Virus record (IMG/VR): IMGVR_UViG_3300028800_000175
Coordinates: 1-41,358 of that record
Strand: one strand, 5' to 3'
DNA: 41,358 bases
From: a virus
Shown: one piece after another, positions 1 to 7,491 of the stretch
Layout of the letters: each line of letters begins with the position of its first letter
Position numbering within the stretch: position 1 is the first letter of the stretch
Notes under the pieces: model-generated
Databases searched by the model: none
The model's input: the letters and a program-made list of their open reading frames with translations, nothing else
What the model was told of the DNA's origin: nothing
Program-made: the position numbers and the translations under genes

Positions 1-1
1 G

Positions 2-2320
2 ACCGCCGAGCTACTTGCAGGGTTTGGTTACCCCGCCCAGCCGCCTGTCATCTATCCCGGCGCGCCCCCTCCGTTTGTTCCCGATCTCCCGCCGCCTCAG
101 AAGCTCTATGCAGGGTTTGGTCAGGCTGCCCAGCCCCCGGTCGTCTACTCGATCCAGCCGGCTCCCTACGCAGTCCTTCCGCCTACGGATTACATCTTCA
201 AGGGGTTCGGTCAGGCGGCACAGCCGCCTGTCATCTACACGACCGACGACAACTCCGTGCTCACGCCTTTCTCGGCGGACTTGCCGCCCTACCAGTGGCT
301 CTCCTCTGGGTTCTCTCAGACGTTCGGTGGTGTCGATGCGTTCACGACTGGGTTCGGCTTCCCCGTCAAGCTCTACTCGCCTCCTCCGTTCCAGCCGTTC
401 CTCCCGCCCAGCACGGATCTCCCGCCGGCCCCCAAGCTCTATGCGGGACACGGGCAGGCCGCGCAGCCGCCGGTTCTGGTCTACCAGGACCTGTACCCCG
501 CGCCCTATGCGGTTCTCCCGCCCCAGGATTACATCCTCAAGGGATTCGGTCAGGCTGCGCAACCGCCTGTTGTGTACAAGCAGGACCTGCTTCCACCGAG
601 CACCGACCTCCCACCGCAGGACTTCACCATCCAGGGCTTTGGGTACCCTGCACAGCCTCCTGTCATAGTTGTCGGACCCCCAGACGCCAAGTCCCCGTAC
701 CCCACAACAACAGCGCAGCTCCTTGCGGGGTTCGGGTATCCCTCGCAGCCTCCCGTCGTCTACCGGCAGGATCTCTTGCCTCCTGCGACAGATCTACCTC
801 CCCAAGACTACGTTCTCAAGGGTCATGGGTTCCCGGCGCAACCACCAGTCGTCTACACGCAGCCGATCGTTCCACCGAACACGATACTGCCCCCCACGGA
901 TTATGTGTTCGCGGGGTTCGGACAAGCAGCTCAGCGTGCACAGGTCTTTCAACCGTTCGTGCCCCCGAGTACGGACCTGCCTCCGCACGACTATGTCTAC
1001 GCTGGTCATGGGCAGGCCGCACAGCGTGCACAGGTCTTCCAGCCGTTCGTCCCACCGAGCACGGATCTTCCTCCGATCGACTACGTGTTTGCGGGCTATG
1101 GACAGACCGCTCAGCTGGCTGTGTTGGTGCAGCCCGTCATCCTGCCTCCGGCCACACTGCTGCCGCCGACCGATTATGTGTTCGCCGGATTCGGCAACCC
1201 TGCACAGCGTGCGGCAGTCTTCCAGCCGTTCGTTCCCCCGACGACAGACCTTCCCCCCACGGATTATGTGTTCGCGGGCTACGGACAAGCTGCTCAGCGT
1301 GCAGCGCTCTACCAGCCGTTCGTCCCTCCGAGCACCGATCTACCTCCGCACGACTACATTTTCGCGGGGCACGGCTTCCCTGCACAGTCTGCACATCTCT
1401 TCCAGCCGTTCCTGACGCCGCCCACGACAGATCTGCCGCCTCAGGATTACGTGCTCAAGGGCTACAACGTGCCCGTTGCGCACCCCATGCTGGAGGCCTT
1501 CACCCTCCCGCCCGACACGCTGCTGCCGCCTCACGACTACATCTACGCGGGGTTTGGCCCCGTGGCGGTCACGGCCCATCTGACGAACCTGCTCCCACCG
1601 ACAACGGATCTGCCGCCCGAGGACTACATCGCCAAGGGCTTCGGGACACCCGCGCAGAGAGCAGCGCTCTTCCAGCCGTTCGTCCCACCCTCGACGGATC
1701 TACCGCCCACGAACTACGTGTCCATCGGGCACGGACAAGCTGCACAGCCTCCGGTCATCATCCCTGCCTCGCTGGCACCGCTTGTTCCGGATCTGCCACC
1801 TCCCCAGATGCTCGCGCGAGGGTACGGACTGCCGGCTCAGGCACCGTTCATTGTATCGCTCCCGGCCCCGTCGCCCTACGTGGACCTGCCTCCCGAGGAC
1901 TACATCGTCAGGGGTTTCGGTACGCCCACTCAGCGTCCTGTCATCTACCCGGGCGTCCCGGCTCCTGTTGTTCCGGACCTTCCCCCGCCTCAGACGCTCG
2001 CTGCCGGTTTCGGCTCGCCTGCTCAGAAGGCCCAGCTCCTTCAGGCGTACGATGTCCGCGATGTGTACCCCACGGCAGTACCGAAGCTCTTCGCGGGCTA
2101 TGGACAGACCGCTCAGGCTCCCGAGATCATCCACGGGCCGGCAGACCCACTGTCGCCTTACCCGACCACGACCGCCGAGCTGCTCAAGGGCTTTGGACAA
2201 GCGGCGCAGCCCGCCTTCATCTACGTCCAGCCCCCGGCGCAGTACGTCTCGCTGCCGCCCCTCAGCGTGCTCCTGCGCGGGTACAACCCGATCCACGTCC
2301 CGCCGATCCCGATCGTCCGG
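2..2320 (+). repeat. Array of about 24 degenerate 90-93 bp coding repeats
   Basis: The DNA counterpart of the 30-residue protein repeat. Neighbouring units in the middle of the array (about 895-1400) are most alike, for example repeated GTGCACAGGTCTT and CCAGCCGTTCGT words, while outer units are diverged. This pattern suggests expansion by recombination in the centre. The array continues upstream of the window. Confidence 0.85.
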
Positions 2321-2725
2321 ATCACGCCGGTCTCGCAGATCATCGCGCGCCCCTACTGGCTCGATCTCTTCAAGCAGCACGAGCTGCCGCTGTACGTCTA
2401 CGAGAAGGACGCGAAGAACCGAAAGCACATGCGCGGTCCGTACGCGGTCTCCTACACCCTGTTCATGGTGCGCGACCTCTTCCTGGAGCAGATCGGACCC
2501 TCGTACCGCACGCCGGCTCCTGGACCCAAGGTCGGCCACTTCTATGTCACGGGAGTTGTTGGAGAAGGTGGCCAACCGGGCATCTGGATGGTGCGCTGGA
2601 CCGTTCAAGAAACCTTCAATGCACAACCGATCACGAAGGACTACTACTTCGAGGTGCTCGACGCTGTGTCGGCGCACTTCCCTGACGACACGACGCCCCG
2701 CAAGCCCAAGCGCGGATGGGACTGA
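2..2725 (+). CDS. Proline-rich 30-residue repeat protein, 5'-partial; possible neck or whisker fibre
   Basis: The reading frame is open from base 2, so the gene begins upstream of the window; the GTG at 257 lies inside the repeat array and is not the start. About 24 imperfect repeats of 30-31 residues fill bases 2-2320. A typical unit reads VFAGFGQAAQRAQ followed by VFQPFVPPSTDLPPTDY; G, the AQ pair and LPP are the most constant positions. The last roughly 90 residues (bases 2407-2680) form a non-repetitive domain with VSYTLFMV, VGHFYV, WMVRW and FEVLD, which matches the N-terminal domain of the gene at 3343. The tail ends in basic residues. I know no named family for the repeat. A long extended fibre anchored by its C-terminal beta-domain is an inference from composition and from its neck-gene neighbours. 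Several repeats are degenerate (around 300-360 and 1470-1580). Confidence 0.85.
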   Translation, partial: TAELLAGFGYPAQPPVIYPGAPPPFVPDLPPPQKLYAGFGQAAQPPVVYSIQPAPYAVLPPTDYIFKGFGQAAQPPVIYTTDDNSVLTPFSADLPPYQWLSSGFSQTFGGVDAFTTGFGFPVKLYSPPPFQPFLPPSTDLPPAPKLYAGHGQAAQPPVLVYQDLYPAPYAVLPPQDYILKGFGQAAQPPVVYKQDLLPPSTDLPPQDFTIQGFGYPAQPPVIVVGPPDAKSPYPTTTAQLLAGFGYPSQPPVVYRQDLLPPATDLPPQDYVLKGHGFPAQPPVVYTQPIVPPNTILPPTDYVFAGFGQAAQRAQVFQPFVPPSTDLPPHDYVYAGHGQAAQRAQVFQPFVPPSTDLPPIDYVFAGYGQTAQLAVLVQPVILPPATLLPPTDYVFAGFGNPAQRAAVFQPFVPPTTDLPPTDYVFAGYGQAAQRAALYQPFVPPSTDLPPHDYIFAGHGFPAQSAHLFQPFLTPPTTDLPPQDYVLKGYNVPVAHPMLEAFTLPPDTLLPPHDYIYAGFGPVAVTAHLTNLLPPTTDLPPEDYIAKGFGTPAQRAALFQPFVPPSTDLPPTNYVSIGHGQAAQPPVIIPASLAPLVPDLPPPQMLARGYGLPAQAPFIVSLPAPSPYVDLPPEDYIVRGFGTPTQRPVIYPGVPAPVVPDLPPPQTLAAGFGSPAQKAQLLQAYDVRDVYPTAVPKLFAGYGQTAQAPEIIHGPADPLSPYPTTTAELLKGFGQAAQPAFIYVQPPAQYVSLPPLSVLLRGYNPIHVPPIPIVRITPVSQIIARPYWLDLFKQHELPLYVYEKDAKNRKHMRGPYAVSYTLFMVRDLFLEQIGPSYRTPAPGPKVGHFYVTGVVGEGGQPGIWMVRWTVQETFNAQPITKDYYFEVLDAVSAHFPDDTTPRKPKRGWD

Positions 2726-2727
2726 CC

Positions 2728-3339
2728 ATGAGCCGAGAAATCCAAGCCCTCAAGAACGCCCGACTGGTCTTCAATGTGCTTGCTCGTGCCGTCAAGGCTG
2801 AGGAGCACGACGCGACGACATTCCCGAACGAAGAGGCTCTGAGGGACTACCTCAAGGAGCACCCTCGCGCGAAGCCCGAGAACCACGATGTCAGGCGGCC
2901 CAAGCACGACGACACGGCGAAGCCTGCCGAGAAGGAAAACGTCGAGAAGGCTTCGAAGCGTGCGATCAAGAAGATCGAATGGGTCGAGGACATGCTCGCA
3001 CGCCATCACAAGAAGGAAGACGCGAATTACGCAGTACCTCTGCATGAGCAGATGGCTCCGATCATGGGGGAATACCGAAAGGATGTGAATGAGATGCTAG
3101 ACGGCATCAACCACATCCCGCCCGGCAAGGATCGTGAGCGCGCCAAGCAGATTGCCAAAGCGATCGACAATGCGATGGAGGCTCCCAGCAAAGAGATGGG
3201 CTTCCGCTGGAATCGCCCTGACCGCAAGGCATACCTGCCTCCCGAGCATGTCGAGAAGATCCTCAAGACCACCAAGCCCTTGATCCATGAATTGGACCAG
3301 CTCTTTCAGGGTCAACGCACGCTCATAGCTGGAAAGTGA
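2728..3339 (+). CDS. Helical charged protein of unknown function
   Basis: About 203 residues, not recognised. ATG 2728 is chosen over the in-frame ATG 2716 because GGATGGGA at 2714-2721 sits at ribosome-binding distance from 2728, and the upstream gene stops at 2723-2725, just before it. The protein is rich in Lys, Glu and Ala and looks almost wholly alpha-helical, with an acidic/basic linker (residues 45-80) and a helical second half beginning KKIEWVEDML. No membrane segment, signal peptide or Cys is seen. It lies between two proteins that share a neck-type domain, so a head-tail-joining or internal head role is possible but is only inferred from position. Two stop codons in tandem (TGA TAG) separate it from the next ATG. 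Confidence 0.75.
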   Translation: MSREIQALKNARLVFNVLARAVKAEEHDATTFPNEEALRDYLKEHPRAKPENHDVRRPKHDDTAKPAEKENVEKASKRAIKKIEWVEDMLARHHKKEDANYAVPLHEQMAPIMGEYRKDVNEMLDGINHIPPGKDRERAKQIAKAIDNAMEAPSKEMGFRWNRPDRKAYLPPEHVEKILKTTKPLIHELDQLFQGQRTLIAGK

Positions 3340-3342
3340 TAG

Positions 3343-4254
3343 ATGGCCACAACAGCGTTCTTCAGAGGTCAGCAGCTCGGCAGGCAGGACCTCAACATCT
3401 ACCTGACGAACATCAACGGCACACCCGTCAACGCCGCTGAGGTCAGCTACGCCCTATACGACGTCACAACCGGTGTCGAGGTCCTGGTGGGGCCCACGCA
3501 TCGTGTGCCCGCGAACCCCTCAGTGGGCGAGTACTACGCCAGCATCATCATCCCTCTGGACGCCAACATCGGTAGCTATCGCATCCGCTGGTGCTTCCGG
3601 GAAATCGTCGGCGGCCCACTCCAGCAGGTCGTCATGAACTTCTCGGTCATCGACAAGGTGTCGCGAGGGCATGATGGTGGTGAGGGCGGCTACGAGATGG
3701 ACCACCACGAGCGAGATCTCACTCGTCGCTTGCGGGTCATGCTGCGCGACAACAACCCGGATAGGAACTACCACTTCCGGCCGCCGGCCCACGAGGAGAC
3801 GGTCTCGCAGTACAGCCGCGTGTTCGGCTTCATCTGGGAGGACACTGAACTCCTGGACTACATGTTCTTTGCCCTCAACGATATCATCGCGGCCCCACCC
3901 AAGACACCCTTCGCCAACATCGCTCAGATGGTGCAGAGCTTCCCTGAGTGGAGGACGATGCTTCTGACGGGCGCCACGTACTACGCCTTGCAAGCCATCC
4001 GAGCCAACTGGATCGCTGACGAGTTCGACTACAGCATCGGCGGGGTCTCGCTCAACCTGGAGAAGGCGTCCAAGTACGAGGGCGCTCAGCAGGCCGCGGG
4101 CGAGCACTTCCAGACGCAGCTCGAAAAGGGCAAGGCGACCGTGAACTACCTCAAGGGCGTCCAGCAGCCCAAGTACGGCACCGGTATCCGAAGCGCCTTT
4201 GGGCCCTACGCAGGTAGGGGGGTCCTAAGTCCCCGCAAGTTCGTCGGGTTCTAG
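3343..4254 (+). CDS. Putative neck/virion protein with N-terminal beta-domain
   Basis: 303 residues; ATG 3343 follows GGAAAG at a good distance. Residues about 24-106 form a beta-sandwich-like domain (VSYALYDV, VGPTHRVP, VGEYYAS, YRIRWCFRE, FSVID) that matches the C-terminal domain of the repeat protein ending at 2725. The remainder is mostly helical, with LTRRLRVMLRDNNPDRNYHFRPP-like charge pattern at residues 125-147 and an acidic-aromatic stretch (FIWEDTELLDYMFF). This layout resembles conserved neck-region proteins of large myoviruses, but I cannot name the family with certainty. The shared domain suggests that the two proteins bind the same or adjacent ring in the virion. An accumulation of GGGG runs at 4216-4222 lies inside the coding region and has no clear meaning. 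Confidence 0.75.
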   Translation: MATTAFFRGQQLGRQDLNIYLTNINGTPVNAAEVSYALYDVTTGVEVLVGPTHRVPANPSVGEYYASIIIPLDANIGSYRIRWCFREIVGGPLQQVVMNFSVIDKVSRGHDGGEGGYEMDHHERDLTRRLRVMLRDNNPDRNYHFRPPAHEETVSQYSRVFGFIWEDTELLDYMFFALNDIIAAPPKTPFANIAQMVQSFPEWRTMLLTGATYYALQAIRANWIADEFDYSIGGVSLNLEKASKYEGAQQAAGEHFQTQLEKGKATVNYLKGVQQPKYGTGIRSAFGPYAGRGVLSPRKFVGF

Positions 4255-4255
4255 C

Positions 4256-4270
4256 GGTTCCTCTTATGCC
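4256..4270 (+). promoter_or_regulatory. Recurrent intergenic motif, copy A
   Basis: GGTTCCTCTTATGCC lies just after the stop codon of the upstream gene and about 52 bases before the start at 4322. It is one of seven pyrimidine-rich elements (TTCTCTT followed by A/T-rich bases) found in most gaps over about 25 bases. Whether it is a promoter, processing site or structure is unknown. Confidence 0.35.
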
Positions 4271-4310
4271 TCGCCCTCTGTGGGATGAGCGCGTGACTGT
4301 ACGCGCCCCC

Positions 4311-4315
4311 GGAGG
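4311..4315 (+). promoter_or_regulatory. Ribosome binding site deciding the start at 4322
   Basis: GGAGG directly abuts ATG 4316 (spacing zero, unusable) but lies 6 bases before ATG 4322. The second ATG is therefore the likely start. Confidence 0.7.
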
Positions 4316-4321
4316 ATGAAG

Positions 4322-4615
4322 ATGAGTACCGAGAAGCCCCCGACACGTCTGACCCCGAACGATCCCGTCTCGCCGGATGTGCTGAAGAAGATGGCGCAAA
4401 TCACGGCCGCCAGGTCCCAGCTCGGAGACCAGCTGCTCGACTTGGAGCACGAGAAGATCAAGATCCTCGTTTCGGCCCGCCAGCTCGACGAGGAGAAGCA
4501 GAAGCTCTTCGCGAAGGAGCTGTCTGACCGTGGCCTTGGTCCCAACACACCTGTCGAGGTGGACGCGAAGACAGGTGTCATCACCTTCGCGCAGGACACG
4601 CCACCCGCGCAGTGA
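4322..4615 (+). CDS. Small coiled-coil protein, unknown
   Basis: 97 residues from ATG 4322, chosen by its GGAGG at 6-base spacing. Residues about 20-70 form one long amphipathic helix (leucines in SQLGDQLLDLEHEK and ARQLDEEKQKLF), then a short beta-rich end containing VEVDAKTGVITF. No enzyme motif is present. It is preceded by motif copy A and followed by copy B, so it may form its own small transcriptional or processing unit. The role is unknown; a scaffold- or spacer-like virion or assembly factor is possible from position and coiled-coil character. Confidence 0.75.
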   Translation: MSTEKPPTRLTPNDPVSPDVLKKMAQITAARSQLGDQLLDLEHEKIKILVSARQLDEEKQKLFAKELSDRGLGPNTPVEVDAKTGVITFAQDTPPAQ

Positions 4616-4632
4616 CTCTTCCCTTTATGGGG
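4616..4632 (+). promoter_or_regulatory. Recurrent intergenic motif, copy B
   Basis: CTCTTCCCTTTATGGGG starts immediately after the stop codon. A weak inverted repeat, TTCCC (4619-4623) with GGGAA (4644-4648), surrounds the rest of the 38-base gap, so a small hairpin upstream of ATG 4654 is possible. Confidence 0.35.
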
Positions 4633-4653
4633 GTCGTTCTTTAGGGAACCTCC

Positions 4654-5235
4654 ATGTCGTACGCCTCAAACAGGGACCGGAAGCCGATCGAGCTGGAGTA
4701 TTCCAGGGCGCCGTGGCCTATCTCGCCCTTGAACTTCTTCATGCGCAGCGGGTACAAGCCGGGCGCGTACGACCTCACTTGGGACGATCCCGGCATCCTG
4801 TCGATCAACGGCCGGTTCAACATCTTGGGGGTCAACATCTACCGGTCGTTCGACTCGGAGTTTGGCCCCTACGAGCGCGTGAACCAGCTACCGATCGGGT
4901 CTCGCTACTGGAAAGACCACACGAACAACGACCTCGTGACAGACGAGGATGTATCGAGCCGCTGGATGATCTTCGGTGAGCAGAGCACGGGCATGGCCGG
5001 CTACGGCCCTCGCTATGTCTTCAAGACCCTCTTCAACCCCATCGTCAAGGAGGCGTCGCAGCAGATCTATGCCAACTCCCCCCATGACGTGCAGGTCCTC
5101 GTGGACGGCGTACAAGTGCCTGTCCTGCGTGTGGACGGCCAGACCGGTGAGGTGGAGATCGATGTCCGCCGGTACCCCGACACGGGAACGCAGAACTATC
5201 TCCCACGGTGGTCCCCTCGTCAACGAGTGTTGTGA
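4654..5235 (+). CDS. Fibronectin-III-like neck protein, N-terminal part (apparently frameshifted)
   Basis: 193 residues as read. Residues about 35-95 look like a fibronectin type III fold: YDLTWDDP, then FNILGVNIYRS, GPYERVN and PIGSRYWKD, the usual pattern of strands B, C, C' and E. Residues 145-180 give a paired-strand motif, VLVDGVQVPVLRV then GQTGEVEID, which in phage structural proteins is normally completed by a strand like VTVSYRY. That strand (VVTCSYRY) is found in the -1 frame just after base 5208, while this frame ends in the unconvincing PRWSPRQRVL. The natural product is therefore probably a fusion with the next entry. Either a real -1 frameshift, a recent mutation or a sequencing indel near 5203-5216 would explain it. 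A neck role is inferred from gene order. Confidence 0.75.
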   Translation: MSYASNRDRKPIELEYSRAPWPISPLNFFMRSGYKPGAYDLTWDDPGILSINGRFNILGVNIYRSFDSEFGPYERVNQLPIGSRYWKDHTNNDLVTDEDVSSRWMIFGEQSTGMAGYGPRYVFKTLFNPIVKEASQQIYANSPHDVQVLVDGVQVPVLRVDGQTGEVEIDVRRYPDTGTQNYLPRWSPRQRVL

Positions 5236-6014
5236 CGTGCTCCTACCGGTACACGAAGACGCTTGTGCGCACGGACCTCGTGCAAAGGGTCTTCTATCTC
5301 GTCACCACGGTGGGCATCCCTGTGAATCACAGCACGAGTGTTGTGCAGTCGCAGGTCCCCATGGAGACGCCGCTAGAACACGCGACTGGCACCAACTCCT
5401 ACGAGCTGGAGAAGATCGACTGGATCTGGAAGGAAGCCGCGCGGCGTAACCGTTGGATGCTGGAGCAGGCCGGTGAACGCGTGAAGCTCTTCCTGCGCAA
5501 GCAGGTCGGCATTACGTGCCCGTGTATCCCGGACGACGTACACAAGCAGCCAGTCAACAATGATCCCCTTTGTTACGGGACAGGTATCATTGGGGGTTAC
5601 GAAGGGCCGTACGACATCATCATTGCGCCCGACGATTCGGAGAAGCGCATCTCCCAGAAGGAGACAGGGCGCACGGTCGAGCACACGTACGAGTCGTGGA
5701 CGGGTCCCACTCCGTTGCTCGCGCACCGGGACTTCTTCGTGAAGATCAACGGTGAGCGGTACTCCATCGGCGCAGTCCGTATGCCGACGAGTCGAGGTAT
5801 GGTCCTGCAACAGCACTTCACGGTCGGACACTTCGACGAGAAGGATATACGCCACAAGGTGCCTGTCGATAACCCCGTCAAGTACATGGCGGTGGAGTTC
5901 AGGCCCTCTGGTCCTGAGCAAGAGGCCAGCACAGAGATCACGAACAAGCCGGACATCCCCGCAGAGCGCCAGCTTCGTGGTGAGACTGATGCTTGGGGGA
6001 ACACGGAGTACTGA
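5208..6014 (+). CDS. Neck protein, C-terminal part of the split gene
   Basis: 268 codons from a nominal GTG at 5208, which has no ribosome binding site; the in-frame ATG 5361 would cut off a well-formed segment. The first residues (SVVTCSYRYTKT, then LVRTDLVQRVFY) complete the strand motif left unfinished by the gene at 4654, so I read the two as one protein of about 450 residues. The later part has CPCIPDD (residues about 105-111) and an isolated further Cys, then beta-rich sequence typical of virion proteins. It ends with TGA overlapping the next ATG (TGATG at 6012-6016), so the downstream gene is translationally coupled. No catalytic motif is recognised. Confidence 0.75.
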   Translation: MVPSSTSVVTCSYRYTKTLVRTDLVQRVFYLVTTVGIPVNHSTSVVQSQVPMETPLEHATGTNSYELEKIDWIWKEAARRNRWMLEQAGERVKLFLRKQVGITCPCIPDDVHKQPVNNDPLCYGTGIIGGYEGPYDIIIAPDDSEKRISQKETGRTVEHTYESWTGPTPLLAHRDFFVKINGERYSIGAVRMPTSRGMVLQQHFTVGHFDEKDIRHKVPVDNPVKYMAVEFRPSGPEQEASTEITNKPDIPAERQLRGETDAWGNTEY

Positions 6015-6514
6015 TGCAACGCACACGTGTCAGTGGCGTACAGCTGAAGCCGTTGGCCGGGGAGGACCTGAGGGTCGATCCGGAGACGGTCCTTCGCAAG
6101 CTCAAGGCGGAGTTGAACCGGCGCTTGAAGGCCCGGCTGCTCAACACTCCGGCCTTCTCAGACCGGGCCCGCAAGTCGTTGGCGAAGTCCATCCAGATCA
6201 AGATCTTCCCGAACAGCCTGCTGATCACGACCAACCATCCAGGCTTCATGCCCCTTCTCAATGGGCGTCGGAAGGTCCAGATGAAGTGGCTCGTCAAGGC
6301 CAGGGTACCGATCCCTATCACGCTGGACTCCGGGGAGATCATCTTCCGATGGGCCACTCCTCAGTCGATGGCCAACGGCAGCTGGTGGCACCCGGGACGT
6401 AAGCGTGTGGACTTCGTGACCAAGGCTAAGCAAGAGGCTCGGAAGATCATCCGCGAGCGTATGGCGGCCGCAGCGGTCGCTCAGCTTCGCAGTGCCATTC
6501 GAGGTCGATTCTGA
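6014..6514 (+). CDS. Putative tail-completion / HK97 gp10-like neck protein
   Basis: 166 residues from ATG 6014, chosen over a TTG at 5993 because GGAG at 6005-6008 lies 5 bases upstream and the ATG overlaps the previous stop. The protein has a helical N-terminal half (LRKLKAELNRRLKARLL), a central strand region, and the stretch FRWATPQSM followed by GSWWHPGRK at about residues 115-135. An 'FRT-S ... W-HPG' pattern of this kind is typical of small phage tail-completion or tail-terminator-region proteins of the HK97 gp10 type. The C-terminus is a helix with a basic end. Assignment rests on this motif, the length and the position among neck genes. Confidence 0.6.
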   Translation: MQRTRVSGVQLKPLAGEDLRVDPETVLRKLKAELNRRLKARLLNTPAFSDRARKSLAKSIQIKIFPNSLLITTNHPGFMPLLNGRRKVQMKWLVKARVPIPITLDSGEIIFRWATPQSMANGSWWHPGRKRVDFVTKAKQEARKIIRERMAAAAVAQLRSAIRGRF

Positions 6515-7122
6515 TGGCGGCGGGAGACATCACTGTCTTTGGTCTCGTGTCCGGGATCCACCTCATCGAGGACATACGGGTCGGGGTGGCTCATGGGTGT
6601 ACAGTCACGATTCCTGTTGAGAAGGCGCAGAAGTCCAAGGACTTGTGGCGTGCCCTTGGTCAGAAGTGCATCTGCCTCATCCAGTCGGGCCCCTATGCGA
6701 ACCGGTCCGTCAATGTGGCGAACGAGCTACAGTTCATGGGACCCACACAGGCCTCGGCCGACAGGTCCGTGCAGGACCGCCAGCAAGCCCTTGAGGAAGA
6801 GAACCGGCAGCTCCGGGAGACTCTCGCCAAGCAGCGCCAAGATGCACAAGAGGCTGAGGGACGTCAGCAAGCCAAGCTGGACTCTATCCTGGACCTTCTC
6901 CGCTCTGGGGCCCTGAATGCCCCCGCGCCTCAGGTTCAGTACATCCAGATGCCCCTTGGGCAGCAGCCAAGGGTTGTGGATGATGCCCCCACCTTCATTC
7001 CGACAACCATCCGGCCGGAACACGCCGAGACGCGTATTGAGGCCAAGAAAACTGAGTCGGATAGCACCCTTTCGGGCGCTTCGGACAAGCTTCGGGAGCT
7101 GCGGCGCAAGGCCAAGCCCTGA
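6514..7122 (+). CDS. Coiled-coil virion protein, unknown
   Basis: 202 residues; ATG 6514 overlaps the previous stop (TGATG) and GAGG lies at 6501-6504. The N-terminal 75 residues are globular and beta-rich (DITVFGLVSGIHLIEDI). Residues about 82-132 form a strongly predicted coiled coil (QQALEEENRQLRETL, then QAKLDSILDLL). A flexible Pro/Gln linker follows, and the C-terminus is a basic helix ending LRELRRKAKP. The layout, a small domain on a coiled-coil stalk, would suit an adaptor or a whisker-like attachment, but no family is recognised. Confidence 0.75.
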   Translation: MAAGDITVFGLVSGIHLIEDIRVGVAHGCTVTIPVEKAQKSKDLWRALGQKCICLIQSGPYANRSVNVANELQFMGPTQASADRSVQDRQQALEEENRQLRETLAKQRQDAQEAEGRQQAKLDSILDLLRSGALNAPAPQVQYIQMPLGQQPRVVDDAPTFIPTTIRPEHAETRIEAKKTESDSTLSGASDKLRELRRKAKP

Positions 7123-7137
7123 ACTTCTCCTTATCTG
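7123..7137 (+). promoter_or_regulatory. Recurrent intergenic motif, copy C
   Basis: ACTTCTCCTTATCTG begins right after the stop codon at 7122. CTTC at 7124-7127 can pair with GAAG at 7140-7143, which would place the motif in a loop. The next gene starts at 7162. Confidence 0.35.
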
Positions 7138-7161
7138 CGCGAAGGTACAGAGGAGACGTGC

Positions 7162-7485
7162 ATGCACCCCGTCCAGGACAAGCTCAAGAAGCAGGCTAGT
7201 GAGCTGACCGAGAAGCTCGCAAAGGGCGAGAAGAAGCAGGCTGTCGGCGCCATGCTCTGGAAGTACGTTGACCCCACCGGCAACGAGTTCTGGCTCAAGG
7301 AGAAGAAGCTGACCGTCCGCTCCCCGTACACGGGCAAGACGTTCACGGCCAAGCCCGTGCGCGAGACTCCCTCGGGTGTCGGTCAGGATCTCCGTGAAGA
7401 GGCCAAGAACGCCCCCATGGGGGCAGGTCCGGGCGGCAAGGTCCAGAACAAGCGCAAGAAGGCCGACTGGCAGGCTGAGGGCTGA
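7162..7485 (+). CDS. Small basic conserved-looking protein
   Basis: 107 residues; ATG 7162 follows AGAGGAGA at good spacing. It is basic (many Lys). The N-terminal 30 residues are helical. A central beta segment reads KYVDPTGNEFWL then KLTVRSPYTGKTF, with evenly spaced aromatic and Gly residues that look like a small folded domain, and the C-terminal 25 residues are Lys/Gly-rich and probably disordered. The role is unknown. It directly precedes the Dps-like gene by only a few bases, so the two are very likely co-translated. Confidence 0.75.
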   Translation: MHPVQDKLKKQASELTEKLAKGEKKQAVGAMLWKYVDPTGNEFWLKEKKLTVRSPYTGKTFTAKPVRETPSGVGQDLREEAKNAPMGAGPGGKVQNKRKKADWQAEG

Positions 7486-7491
7486 TCCACC

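Noticed and set aside
2-2320. CRISPR-like regular repeat array
   Set aside because: Units are about 90 bp, adjacent, degenerate and in frame, with no spacers; this is a protein repeat.
295-2685. A 796-codon plus-strand frame overlapping the repeat protein
   Set aside because: It is an out-of-frame shadow of the 90-bp repeats, rich in Ala, Arg and Ser, and does not use the boundaries of neighbouring genes.
5195-5220. Programmed -1 frameshift with a classical slippery heptamer
   Set aside because: The CCCC run at 5213-5216 does not form an X-XXY-YYZ heptamer in the upstream frame and no downstream pseudoknot is evident. The frameshift itself is kept as a finding, its programmed nature is not.
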